A DNA stretch of 64,000 bases. Origin: Candidatus Saccharimonadota bacterium (GTDB lineage Bacteria > Patescibacteriota > Saccharimonadia > Saccharimonadales > Saccharimonadaceae). Below are positions 54,232-62,159 of this stretch, piece by piece (positions within the stretch are counted from its first letter, which is position 1; every line of letters starts with the position of its first letter). The notes beneath the pieces are model-generated. The model saw nothing but the letters and a program-made list of their open reading frames with translations, was not told the origin of the DNA and did no database searches. The DNA lies in NCBI GenBank assembly GCA_024697865.1, contig JAILSC010000016.1:1-64000 (forward strand), given 5' to 3'. The translations under genes were made by a program, and so were the position numbers.

Positions 54232-55236
54232 CTACTCCGACCTGTATTCAATGGTGTCGCCAGCGAATAAGCCAACACCGTTAGTGGAAACCCAACCGTC
54301 ATAGACAGTTAAAAAACGTTGAAAAGTAGTTGAATACCAATGTTGAGCGTAGTCATTCATAGCTTCGCCCCACTTTACTTCACCCGTGCAAGCTAACATA
54401 ATCTTGCCGAGTGTATCGCCAGCTTGAACGTCCCAGACTTTACACTGGTCCGCTGGTTCCGGTTCCGGTGCTGGCTTAATATAGATATTTGGTCTAAATG
54501 CTCCGATAAAATCACGGGTAGATAGGTTAATGATATTGCCGGCAGCTCCACCACCGGGGCAAGGAGCACCACCTTGATTCTGACCAAGTAGAGTAAAGTA
54601 TCCATTGTTATACTCACCCATTGCCATACCAATATGCCCCCATTGGCCAGTAGAATAGACTGCAATATCGCCAGCTTGAATCTGGGTAGGGTCCCAAATC
54701 ATCGTAAATTGGTCGCCAGCGTTCTGTTGCCAACACCCCTCGGCAATAGTTCCTTTAGCGGCACCAGTCCCACAAGTGTAGAGCGTGTGGCCAGTGTAGT
54801 TGATGAAAAAAGCTGCCATACTGTCCCAGCACTGCGCCCCGTAATAGCCGTCCACATCTATACATTGGCCTAGCGTTTGATTGGCAAAAGCTTGCGGGCT
54901 TGAGATGTCTAGTGTCGGCACATAAGCACCTTGGCCACATTCTTCACCCTCTGGGCAGGATTTGTTGTTTACTTCGGTTACTGGCCCACCAGATTCCACA
55001 GCTTCCACTGTTGGGATTTCACCGGTTTCAATCGCTCCTTGGCCGGATTCTTCGGTTATAACTGCCGGCTCTTGCTCGTCGGCATACTCAATTACTGCTG
55101 GTCTGATCGTGATGTCTGTTTTAATTTCGGTAGACCCGTCTTGGTTGTGTATAATCACAACAGACCCAACGGCCCCGAGCGCTACAAGTAGTGCCGTAGC
55201 GATTGTAGCTATGATTTTGTTCCGTTTAAGTTTCAT
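54232..55236 (-). CDS. CHAP-LysM endolysin with N-terminal membrane signal
   Basis: A protein of 334 aa. The N-terminal segment (KIIATIATALLVALGAVGSVVII) is a signal or SAR anchor. An acidic linker (about 40-110) is followed by a CHAP amidase/endopeptidase domain (about 135-265) with catalytic Cys in GAQCWDSMAAFF and His in GQWGHIGMAMGEY. The C-terminal LysM (VWDVQAGDTLGKIMLACTG) binds glycan. The start ATG 55236 has AGAAGGAGG. It lyses the cell with the adjacent holin-like protein. Confidence 0.85.
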   Translation of the reverse strand: MKLKRNKIIATIATALLVALGAVGSVVIIHNQDGSTEIKTDITIRPAVIEYADEQEPAVITEESGQGAIETGEIPTVEAVESGGPVTEVNNKSCPEGEECGQGAYVPTLDISSPQAFANQTLGQCIDVDGYYGAQCWDSMAAFFINYTGHTLYTCGTGAAKGTIAEGCWQQNAGDQFTMIWDPTQIQAGDIAVYSTGQWGHIGMAMGEYNNGYFTLLGQNQGGAPCPGGGAAGNIINLSTRDFIGAFRPNIYIKPAPEPEPADQCKVWDVQAGDTLGKIMLACTGEVKWGEAMNDYAQHWYSTTFQRFLTVYDGWVSTNGVGLFAGDTIEYRSE

Positions 55237-55267
55237 TTGCCTCCTTCTGGGATTATTTGTCACTTCC

Positions 55268-55297
55268 ATAATAACCACTCATCAAGGCACGGCGCAA
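55268..55297 (-). promoter_or_regulatory. phage promoter copy B (endolysin)
   Basis: TTGCGC, 18-bp spacer (CGTGCCTTGATGAGTGGT), TATTAT, about 25 nt leader to 55236. Confidence 0.7.
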
Positions 55298-55381
55298 CCA
55301 AAAGCCAGCTCAACGGCTGGCTCTTGGACTATAAAATAGATCATACATAGCAGGGCTTGGTGGGCATAGCGCCCTACTATA
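55298..55381 (-). ncRNA. candidate small RNA from promoter copy C
   Basis: About 80 nt between promoter copy C and the terminator AGCCAGC-CGTTGA-GCTGGCT-TTT. It contains GGGCGCTATGCCC-type stems. A 25-codon frame (MNYSRALCPPSP...) exists but has no RBS. Confidence 0.45.
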
Positions 55382-55387
55382 GTTCAT

Positions 55388-55417
55388 ATAGTAACAACCC
55401 ATCCACCCATAGTGCAA
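55388..55417 (-). promoter_or_regulatory. phage promoter copy C
   Basis: TTGCAC, 18-bp spacer (TATGGGTGGATGGGTTGT), TACTAT. Its spacer shares most positions with copies A and B. Confidence 0.6.
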
Positions 55418-55437
55418 CACCAAAATGTCAGTTGTGT

Positions 55438-55494
55438 TATAATAGATGAATAGGCTAGTTCCGCATCTGCGGTTGTCCACTAGCCTATTTTTTG
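55438..55494 (+). ncRNA. candidate short hairpin RNA, antisense to the 59-aa gene end
   Basis: TGTTATAAT (box 55438-55443) is followed from about 55450 by AATAGGCTAG, a 21-nt loop, CTAGCCTATT and a T run to 55493. The transcript would be about 45 nt, all hairpin, covering the stop of the 55485-55664 gene. Confidence 0.4.
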
Positions 55495-55664
55495 TTTTTC
55501 CAGCGAGCAGCTGCGGCAGCTTGTGCACGTTTTTTGCGCTCTTCCTTTGGTATATTATTGACGATATTAGCCCCCTTGCGTCTATCTTCAATCATCTTAT
55601 CGTACAATAAGGCTTTTTTGTAGATATCTTCAAAATATTTCTTGTCTACTGTTATATCTGCCAT
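55485..55664 (-). CDS. small basic phage protein, 59 aa
   Basis: Starts MADITVDKKYFEDIYKKALL and ends with a basic Ala-rich helix (RKKRAQAAAAARWKNKK). AAAGGA lies 5 nt before the ATG. A charged helical protein, perhaps DNA-binding or a virion or regulatory accessory. It sits between the alarmone hydrolase and lysin genes. Confidence 0.7.
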   Translation of the reverse strand: MADITVDKKYFEDIYKKALLYDKMIEDRRKGANIVNNIPKEERKKRAQAAAAARWKNKK

Positions 55665-55687
55665 TTATTTCCTTTCTGGTGTATATT

Positions 55688-56107
55688 TTACCCGTATAGT
55701 ATTTTTTTGGCTAGTTCATATTTAGCAATTCGTCTTTTATTCAGGCCGCTAGATCTACTTGGGCTAGTATTATGGGCTAGATCGGCTTTTTTTACTGCTA
55801 GCGCCATTGGATCAGCCTTAATTCTTTGTAGATATTCCTCATAGGACATTTTTGGGGGCTTGGTGAGGATCACCACTACTTCTACTAAGTATTCTGGTAT
55901 CCCCTTTTCTATAAGCTCTCCGGCCGTTGTCTCGGTGTCTTCTATTACATCGTGGAGAAGTGCAACGGTTTTCAGATCTAAATTGTCTAATTGGGCCGCT
56001 ACGGCAAGCGGGTGGAGAATATATGGGTTGCCCTGTTTGTCTATCTGCCCGGAGTGGGCAGATAGAGCTATTTGCAGAGCGGTTTCGAAAACTTTGTTCA
56101 TGTTCAT
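55688..56107 (-). CDS. HD-domain small alarmone hydrolase ((p)ppGpp hydrolase, MESH1/SAH-like)
   Basis: A protein of 139 aa made only of the SpoT-type hydrolase domain. Motifs: ALSAHSGQIDKQGNPYILHP (first His), VALLHDVIEDT (HD) and VKKADLAHNT (Asp), the Mn-binding set, plus MSYEEYLQRIK. Members remove the 3'-pyrophosphate from (p)ppGpp or related alarmones. In some toxSAS modules such hydrolases act as antitoxins. It lies in the same prophage as the RelA/SpoT-like domain of the giant virion protein. AAAGGAG precedes the start. Confidence 0.88.
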   Translation of the reverse strand: MNMNKVFETALQIALSAHSGQIDKQGNPYILHPLAVAAQLDNLDLKTVALLHDVIEDTETTAGELIEKGIPEYLVEVVVILTKPPKMSYEEYLQRIKADPMALAVKKADLAHNTSPSRSSGLNKRRIAKYELAKKILYG

Positions 56108-56120
56108 GGTTGCGCTCCTT

Positions 56121-56726
56121 TTAAACTACTCTTAGTCCATAGTTATCATAAATGCCCCTATCGAAATAATCGGTCATAATGTCGCTGTGGTCGCTGTTGT
56201 ATGCGTTCACCACTTGCTTACAAGCCTTAAACACTTGCTTGCCAAAGTCCGACAAAATCTCTTCTTTGTCTATATGATAGCTGCTTATGTTCACGTCACC
56301 TTTAATGCTAGCGAGCACTGCGTCCGCCGTTTCGTTTTCTATCTGTCGCTGTTCCTCGTCTGGTCTTGAGCGGTAGTCTTCCCAATAAATGCCAAACGTC
56401 GCTCCGACCCAGTTCCGGCGCCCGTGGCGCATGCTGTCAATTACTCGCCCCCTGATTTCCTCGTCTGTTGCTATAATATCGCTGTGCCTGTCTGCTTTTA
56501 CCGTAATATAGAGGCTGGTGGTATAACCGCCCCGCCCTTTTCGGACAGAGATGCCTGATTTTTTCAAAGGTCGCTCGCCCTCGCATAACACTTTTTGCAG
56601 GTCTTGCCTTATTGCTTGCGTCAATTCTTTTCCATATAGATTTTGATTCTGGTTCCCAGTCCAGCCGTCATAGGGGGCTGTGCCTGTTGCTTTCACACCA
56701 AATTTTTTTAAATAAGTTGTGTTCAT
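56121..56726 (-). CDS. LPD29-like phage protein
   Basis: A protein of 201 aa. The region IRQDLQKVLCEGE...ISVRKGRGGYTTSLYITVKAD resembles the small LPD29 domain of large polyvalent phage proteins and their stand-alone relatives, whose members are linked to early infection functions. The C-terminal half is acidic and helical (EEILSDFGKQVFKACKQVVNA). GAAAGGA precedes the start; 13 nt separate it from the hydrolase gene. Confidence 0.55.
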   Translation of the reverse strand: MNTTYLKKFGVKATGTAPYDGWTGNQNQNLYGKELTQAIRQDLQKVLCEGERPLKKSGISVRKGRGGYTTSLYITVKADRHSDIIATDEEIRGRVIDSMRHGRRNWVGATFGIYWEDYRSRPDEEQRQIENETADAVLASIKGDVNISSYHIDKEEILSDFGKQVFKACKQVVNAYNSDHSDIMTDYFDRGIYDNYGLRVV

Positions 56727-56832
56727 CTTATTGTCCTTTCGATGATTATTATTTATTACACCCCTATTTTAGCACGCTAGCGAGCATATGTCAATAGTTT
56801 TTTTGGACTTTTTTTAAAAGTTTTCCACAACC

Positions 56833-56877
56833 AAAAAACCACCACCTAGCTCCACGTTATCTTGAGTTCAGTGGTGG
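56833..56877 (-). terminator. terminator of the phage small RNA
   Basis: CCACCAC (56877-56871) and GTGGTGG (56845-56839) followed by six T on the minus strand. Confidence 0.7.
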
Positions 56878-56952
56878 CCGAGTCATCGGTGCAACTGCGT
56901 AGCCATAGTCTATATTACTAACGGTCCACACACCGAGTTTTCTCTCAGCTGT
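56833..56952 (-). ncRNA. candidate phage small RNA, about 120 nt
   Basis: The 334-bp gap between the capsid and LPD29-like genes holds promoter TGTGGTATAAT (box 56959-56964, minus), a structured segment (CTGAG/CTCGG and CGGT/ACCG stems) and the terminator CCACCAC/GTGGTGG plus TTTTTT. No ORF with an RBS is present. Confidence 0.55.
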
Positions 56953-56968
56953 AATTCTATTATACCAC

Positions 56969-57000
56969 AAAAAACCGCCTCGCAGTGAGAACGGTTTTTT
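56969..57000 (-). terminator. terminator after the major capsid gene
   Basis: AAAAAACCG/CGGTTTTTT with an inner CTCGCAGTGAG stem; immediately upstream of the small RNA promoter. Confidence 0.75.
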
Positions 57001-57060
57001 GTCGTCTAGATTGACGGTTGTTATTACTGTTGTACTTTCATTGTATCATATTTCTATGAA

Positions 57061-57906
57061 TTAGGCGCTTGGAGTGGTGCCAGTGATAGAAGCAACAGCT
57101 TTCTTCTTAGCAGCTAATACAAACGTATCATAGATGAATCGGCCAGTGAGTACCGCACCGTCAACAAGCTCAGAATCCTCTCGGATATCGGTCTTGTGGA
57201 TTTGGCGAGCACCAAGCACGGCTTTCTTCTGCCAGATAACGGCTAGAGTGTTAGCTGGGAAGTAGGTGGAAGGGACCTTGATCACGGCCATTCCGTCTAA
57301 TTCACCAACAAAACCACGAGGAACTAGCTTGTCATTGTATCCGTTAGCATATACACCAGTAGTGATATCCTTCTTGATTTCGTTGTAGAAGGCAGGAGTG
57401 ACGAACATCGCACGATCGTTGATTGGAGCCTTGGCTTCATCCAAGTAAGCGCTAGCTTTCAACACAGCTGCGTAAGCGTTGCCACTACCAGCAGTGTAAG
57501 AAACAGCTTGGTTGTTGGTTGAAGCAGCGGTCGCTGCGGTTGCGATTCGGTCGGTGTCGATTTCAGGAATTACCTGTTCGTCCATTTGAGCTCGCAATAC
57601 TTGACCAGCTTTCTTAGCCAAAGCACCTTGCAAGTAGTTGCCACGATCAATAGCGATCTTGAAACACTTGTCATTTGCCAATTGGTAAGTAGCTACAGTG
57701 TCTTGCAATTCAGCGTTACCACCAAAGCGGTCGCCAGTTGCACTACGGTTGTAGTTAGAAGTTGCTACGGTTGTTGGGGTGTAAACATTGATTGTCTGAA
57801 CTCCGTCGAAGTCATAATCACGGTTTACGAATTTATCAGTATAAGAGCCATGAGCGAATGCTACGTCCATTTTGCTCGAATACTTTTCTGCTAAATGTAC
57901 AGTCAT
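57061..57906 (-). CDS. major capsid protein (HK97 fold)
   Basis: A protein of 281 aa. The pattern of an N-arm, E-loop (VQTINVYTPTTVATSNYNR), P domain helix (QGALAKKAGQVLRAQMDEQVI) and A domain (RAMFVTPAFYNEIKKD, GMAVIKVPSTYFP) fits an HK97-type coat protein. The position after scaffold and portal supports it. AAAGGA precedes the start. Confidence 0.85.
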   Translation of the reverse strand: MTVHLAEKYSSKMDVAFAHGSYTDKFVNRDYDFDGVQTINVYTPTTVATSNYNRSATGDRFGGNAELQDTVATYQLANDKCFKIAIDRGNYLQGALAKKAGQVLRAQMDEQVIPEIDTDRIATAATAASTNNQAVSYTAGSGNAYAAVLKASAYLDEAKAPINDRAMFVTPAFYNEIKKDITTGVYANGYNDKLVPRGFVGELDGMAVIKVPSTYFPANTLAVIWQKKAVLGARQIHKTDIREDSELVDGAVLTGRFIYDTFVLAAKKKAVASITGTTPSA

Positions 57907-57946
57907 TTTTCTGCATTCCTTTCTTTTGGGTTAGTTGATGAAGCAA

Positions 57947-58822
57947 CTAATCACCTAAGAAACCAGCAAGGAATTCGTCGTCCTCTTCTTTTCGGGACGG
58001 GGCTTTAGTAGAGCTGCCAACATCTGCGTTATTTAGCATATCAAGCGCAGCCTTACGGCCAGAAGTCTTACCACCAGCTTTGCCGGACGCTTCAGCTTTG
58101 GCTATCGTAGAATACAGCTTATATGGCGAAACTCGTGAACCAATTACTTGGCCAGTCTTTTCGTCGGTTATGAGCGAATTCTTCATCAGCTCGTCGGCTG
58201 CCATAGTCAATTCGGCATTGTATTGGTCAGATTCTGGATCGAAAATCGGGAAGTCTCTCACTACTTGGTTGGCTTCACTCGATATTCTAGTAACATTGTC
58301 GGCCACTCGCTCTACGTATTCTGCGAACTCTCTTTGTTGTTCCATGGCGTCTAGACGCTGGCTCAAGCGAAGGTTCTCAGCTTCTGCTCGGGTATAATAG
58401 TCCCCAGTTTGTGGGTTTATTTGCCCGATTAGAGATTCTACCGTCGGGATATCCTGGGCCGTCTTCAAGTCATACTTCTTTCGGCTCAGCTCGGCGATTT
58501 CGTCTCGTAGAGCATTGCGCTCTGCTACCTTGTCTCTGATTTCTGTGTTAAGTTGCTGTTTTCGTGCATCTGCACGGCTTGACGTTTCTTCTGACTCAGT
58601 AGATTCAGATTTCTCTTCCTTCTGAGCTTTTGGCTCCTCTTTAGGTTGAGATTCCTTTTCAGGAACTTCCTTTTCGGAAGTATCTGTCTCGCCCGTAAAC
58701 CCGAGAACGAACTCATCGCCATCAGAATTGTCGGTGCCGGTATTGGTTTCTACGGTTGGCGCTTCCGTTGTAGTGGTTTCGGCTTCCACTGGTCCTTTTA
58801 CGCCGGCGGCTTCTTCTGCCAT
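57947..58822 (-). CDS. capsid scaffolding protein
   Basis: A protein of 291 aa, highly charged. The acidic low-complexity N-terminus (about 1-85), the coiled coil (about 85-125; RDKVAERNALRDEIAELSRK) and a C-terminal region with DDEFLAGFLGD are typical of scaffolds, whose end binds the coat. It lies between portal and coat genes. Confidence 0.82.
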   Translation of the reverse strand: MAEEAAGVKGPVEAETTTTEAPTVETNTGTDNSDGDEFVLGFTGETDTSEKEVPEKESQPKEEPKAQKEEKSESTESEETSSRADARKQQLNTEIRDKVAERNALRDEIAELSRKKYDLKTAQDIPTVESLIGQINPQTGDYYTRAEAENLRLSQRLDAMEQQREFAEYVERVADNVTRISSEANQVVRDFPIFDPESDQYNAELTMAADELMKNSLITDEKTGQVIGSRVSPYKLYSTIAKAEASGKAGGKTSGRKAALDMLNNADVGSSTKAPSRKEEDDEFLAGFLGD

Positions 58823-58933
58823 AATTTATCTCCTTTTACTTTTTACGACTGTTAGGCGTCGATTCCTTTGGGGCGAGATAGCCCCTGTTGTGCTCCCCAC
58901 GAAGGGATAAAGAGGAGCACGACAGGAATTACC

Positions 58934-59236
58934 TCATAGTTTCTTGGCATCGAACATTTTGACCTTATTTTTAATAACACTTAGCTCACGTCTTAGGACT
59001 GTACATACTTCCTTATTGACGGCCACTTCTCGCATAAACTCTTCAGGATTACTCGAGTTTTTGATTGAGTCAATTTTCTCTAGCTTTTCGATATCCTTCT
59101 CTAGGCGCTCCATGACGGCCGTGATTAGCGGCCGTTCATGTTCGTAAGCGTTCTTGTCTTGCTGGACTTTTTTGCGTTGTTTCTTAGTAGGTTTTATCAG
59201 CCTTTCAGTGCTGACTTGGTAGAAATTATCTTCCAT
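58934..59236 (-). CDS. small helical protein between portal and scaffold
   Basis: A protein of 100 aa, Lys/Glu-rich and helical (LEKDIEKLEKIDSIKN, VLRRELSVIKNKVKMF). It overlaps the portal gene by 11 nt. Probably a virion assembly accessory; no family recognised. Confidence 0.7.
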   Translation of the reverse strand: MEDNFYQVSTERLIKPTKKQRKKVQQDKNAYEHERPLITAVMERLEKDIEKLEKIDSIKNSSNPEEFMREVAVNKEVCTVLRRELSVIKNKVKMFDAKKL

Positions 59237-61133
59237 TTACTAGCCTTTCTAGTCGTTCTACGACCTGTTCTGGTGCAGTTCCGTTCTGCACTGCGTCTAT
59301 AGCCTGCACAATAACGTCGTCTGGCACGCCTCTAGCCCGCAGAAGGGCAACTACTTCCTGTACTGACGTTCCGGTAGGTTCTTGGACTTGCTCAGCCTCT
59401 ACGGAACCATTATTCACGGATCCTGGCGTCATTTGCTGTTCTTGTTGCGTTTCTTCATTCATTGCCAGCTGTTCAGTATCTACAGTTAGGTCTTCTGGGT
59501 CTTCTACGCCACTATTGACGACGATTTTATTCCAACAAGCGGCCAATTTTTCTGGTGGTACAATTTGCGATAGGGAAGGGGTAGCTGCAATTTGTAACAA
59601 CAGTTGCAAAGCTTCTAATTGTTCTGACTGACCATTTAATTTCGAGGTGGACGCATCAACACGGAATCTCAGAGCTGGGGTAGCCGTAGAATAGTCAATT
59701 CTGATTTTATTATCGTCGCTGACGAACCCTTCCGGAAGTTTGCCCTCTTCCTCTAAAGCACGTAACTTGTCTGCGGTCTTTTGGTCTAGTTGTAGGATTT
59801 CTACGCCCTCACGCTCGGCAAAGTAGACGTTGATAGCGGTCTCGGCCCAATTTTCAAAGAATGACTCGAAGTTCTTGCGGATGTAGTTGTCTTCTGCCGA
59901 CATAATCTCTTTTTGCTGTTTCAGAGCAGTCGGGGTCTTACCAAAGCCAGGATTGCCTACTTCAGCGCTAACTGTAGTATCACCACCGGTGTTGAATAGG
60001 GAATAAAGCTGGGTTTTGTTTAATGCATAAATATCCGGATAGTTGGCTATAGCCGAAGTATCTACTGATAGCGGCACAATCTTGTTATTAGCGTCGCTAC
60101 CCATTTCAATTAGTCCATTCGCTTCATAGATAGCTTGGGTAGTATCTACGTTGCCGTATACCATAACTGGTGGTGCTAGTCCTAGAGCTCGGTTGAACTT
60201 GTAAGCTCTCATATCGGCGTCAATCATGTTCTGCATACCACCAACGATTTCAATAATTGAACGGCCAAATGGATTAGAGCCGTCTACGTCAGAGTAGAAG
60301 TAGTCTACTGGTGGTAAGCCACGTGGATCTTTATTTTTCTTGCGTCGGACGATAGTGCCGTCACTGCCTTCACTAGCTGGGCACCCAGTAAAGAAGATCG
60401 CCCCTACCCCCTTCTGGAAACCAATTACTACCTCAATACCGGTGGTGTTGATACCAAGTCTCTCTTCTTCTCGGGTCTTGGCCTGGTGATCTTTTGAAGT
60501 TATCTGGGTCTTGACTTCTTTGAGCGCTGCGACATCCCAAGTTGATTCATATTTCTCGCCGTTCTTCTTAGCTTCTTTGGCCATTGCCTTGTCGGCCTCT
60601 AGAATCTGGTCAATAGTCTCTGGTTGCCACCATGAACGCATAAAGAAGTAATCACAATCATAGAAGGACTTTTTGCCGGGTTGGAAGAATATGTCACCCC
60701 AGTAAACTAGGGTAGCATCGGTGGTGAACTCGTTGCCATGTTTCAAAAATGGGGTGTATACAGCCTGACCTCCAACTATTTGGCCATTTTCAACAGTTGA
60801 CCAGAATTTCTGGATCAAGTCATAGTCAGCGTTAGCGTACGGTATAATTTTGTTTAATAAAATGAACTCTGCTATGATTGGCAACCAGTCATTATCGTCA
60901 TCTGACGTTACAATACCGGTTGGCAGTTGTTGAATAACCCGCTTCGGGGTTTTGCGTATTAGTGCTGCAGTAGTACCGTCTGAGACTCGTGCATATTCCG
61001 GCGGAGTGCCAGCTTCTGTTTCATTTCTAGCGATGCGAACATACTCGTCAAATGGTTCCGTCCATTGTTCGGTCCAGTCTACAGCTTTGTTGTATTTTTT
61101 CCAAAAGTTTGTTTCAGTAAGAAATTGATTCAC
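59226..61133 (-). CDS. portal protein
   Basis: A protein of 635 aa. KTPKRVIQQLPTG, DIFFQPGKKSFYDCDYFFMR, SDVDGSNPFGRSIIEIVGGM, NKTQLYSLFNTGGDTTVSAE and the helical stem/barrel C-terminus are typical of portal proteins of podoviruses. The start is GTG 61133: the codon before it is a stop and no in-frame ATG is near. Confidence 0.85.
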   Translation of the reverse strand: MNQFLTETNFWKKYNKAVDWTEQWTEPFDEYVRIARNETEAGTPPEYARVSDGTTAALIRKTPKRVIQQLPTGIVTSDDDNDWLPIIAEFILLNKIIPYANADYDLIQKFWSTVENGQIVGGQAVYTPFLKHGNEFTTDATLVYWGDIFFQPGKKSFYDCDYFFMRSWWQPETIDQILEADKAMAKEAKKNGEKYESTWDVAALKEVKTQITSKDHQAKTREEERLGINTTGIEVVIGFQKGVGAIFFTGCPASEGSDGTIVRRKKNKDPRGLPPVDYFYSDVDGSNPFGRSIIEIVGGMQNMIDADMRAYKFNRALGLAPPVMVYGNVDTTQAIYEANGLIEMGSDANNKIVPLSVDTSAIANYPDIYALNKTQLYSLFNTGGDTTVSAEVGNPGFGKTPTALKQQKEIMSAEDNYIRKNFESFFENWAETAINVYFAEREGVEILQLDQKTADKLRALEEEGKLPEGFVSDDNKIRIDYSTATPALRFRVDASTSKLNGQSEQLEALQLLLQIAATPSLSQIVPPEKLAACWNKIVVNSGVEDPEDLTVDTEQLAMNEETQQEQQMTPGSVNNGSVEAEQVQEPTGTSVQEVVALLRARGVPDDVIVQAIDAVQNGTAPEQVVERLERLVNGR

Positions 61134-61191
61134 TCATTCGTGCCTACTTCCCGTCGGTTTCTCGTCTTTAAAGTAAACCAAGCTTAATTTC

Positions 61192-61221
61192 ATTATATTC
61201 CGTATTCCGCCCCAGTGTCAA
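61192..61221 (-). promoter_or_regulatory. promoter of the portal-capsid operon
   Basis: TTGACA, 18-bp spacer, TATAAT inside the end of the upstream gene. The leader contains TTTACTTTAAAGACGAG, shared with the leader at 53361-53376. Confidence 0.7.
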
Positions 61222-61519
61222 GGATAGTGAACTTCTTGACAACGTACCTAGTACCCCTTTTATCGGCCGCTGGTGTTCTTTTTATCTGAAACTCGGCCTC
61301 TAACAGTCTTCCGGAACGTTGTATTCTCTCTTCTTCGTCAGCGAACTTAATATACTCGGCGTCCTGATCTGCTCGGTCACGTATTTCAATGCTCTCTTCA
61401 GTGCGCACTTTGGCCGGATAGACAAAATCGCCAGCAACAATAGAGTGGCTAGTCTCGACCAATTTACTGCCCTTTACCTCTGTTACTGACCTTTTCCCGT
61501 AGTTTATCTCTTTATCCAT
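61193..61519 (-). CDS. hypothetical phage protein, 108 aa
   Basis: Beta-rich with a charged middle (VRTEESIEIRDRADQDAEYI). AGGAGGT precedes the start. It lies between terminase and portal, so it may be a virion or packaging accessory. No family recognised. Confidence 0.7.
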   Translation of the reverse strand: MDKEINYGKRSVTEVKGSKLVETSHSIVAGDFVYPAKVRTEESIEIRDRADQDAEYIKFADEEERIQRSGRLLEAEFQIKRTPAADKRGTRYVVKKFTILDTGAEYGI

Positions 61520-61526
61520 ACACCTC

Positions 61527-62159
61527 CTAGTATATTTTGTTTAATGTCCCCTCGTTTTGTTTCACTCTAAGATTAGAAGAAGAAGGTGCCTGCTCTGATT
61601 GATATAATTGCCAAGCAATAGCAAGCGACATTACGGCGTCATCATGGCAGTTTGCGGCAGCTTCAGCTCTCCCACGCTTGTTAATTATAAATTTACCCAA
61701 CTCATCAATAGTTGTCTTATCGTAAAGCCGAATCAGTTTATTGTCTATAGCCTGTTTTAAGTCGCCGAGCATTTGAGGACGAGTTTGTACGTTAGTATCC
61801 CATCCAATAGCGTCTGTCAATTGTTCTCCTTCAATAGTCCCAAGTTTACGACGCTGAAATATGCGATAATGGCCATTGCGGTTGAGAATTTGTAGATTAG
61901 ACAGCGCCGAAACGCCGCCCATTTGCCGCTCGAAAGCTACAACAGGCTCTATACCAGTGGTACTATAAAGCCACTCTAAAGCTTCATGGATAATTGGCGT
62001 CATCTCAGCTGCAACGCATTTCTTTTCAAACACCAGCGGAACATCTATTTTCGTCTTAGACAAGAATTGGCCAAAATTAGCATCTAAGCCACCTTGGGCG
62101 CAATCTACGGCCACCACAAAGAATTCGCCACGATCTATCTCTCTATAAAGCCGAAACAT
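61527..62159 (-). CDS. terminase large subunit, nuclease domain as a separate protein
   Basis: A protein of 210 aa. The RNase H-like nuclease of TerL: FFVVAVDCAQGG (first Asp), VVAFERQMGG (Glu) and NCHDDAVMSLAIAW (Asp pair). It cuts concatemeric phage DNA during packaging. It has its own GGGAGG 6 nt before ATG 62159 and overlaps the ATPase gene by 17 nt in another frame, so translation is coupled. Confidence 0.87.
   Translation of the reverse strand: MFRLYREIDRGEFFVVAVDCAQGGLDANFGQFLSKTKIDVPLVFEKKCVAAEMTPIIHEALEWLYSTTGIEPVVAFERQMGGVSALSNLQILNRNGHYRIFQRRKLGTIEGEQLTDAIGWDTNVQTRPQMLGDLKQAIDNKLIRLYDKTTIDELGKFIINKRGRAEAAANCHDDAVMSLAIAWQLYQSEQAPSSSNLRVKQNEGTLNKIY

Noticed and set aside
54045..54302. 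Minus-strand ORF of 85 aa after the lysin gene
   Set aside because: It overlaps the lysin 3' end in another frame and lacks an RBS; the lysin frame has clear LysM and CHAP motifs. The remaining 54049-54231 stretch shows no gene.
38877..56833. Shared 17-bp AAAAGTTTTCCACAACC as attL/attR pair
   Set aside because: The second copy lies left of the capsid and terminase genes, so it cannot be the right phage end; a DnaA-box-like site explains both.
62143..62159. Programmed frameshift joining the terminase halves
   Set aside because: No slippery heptamer is seen in the overlap, and the nuclease ORF has its own well-spaced GGGAGG site and ATG.
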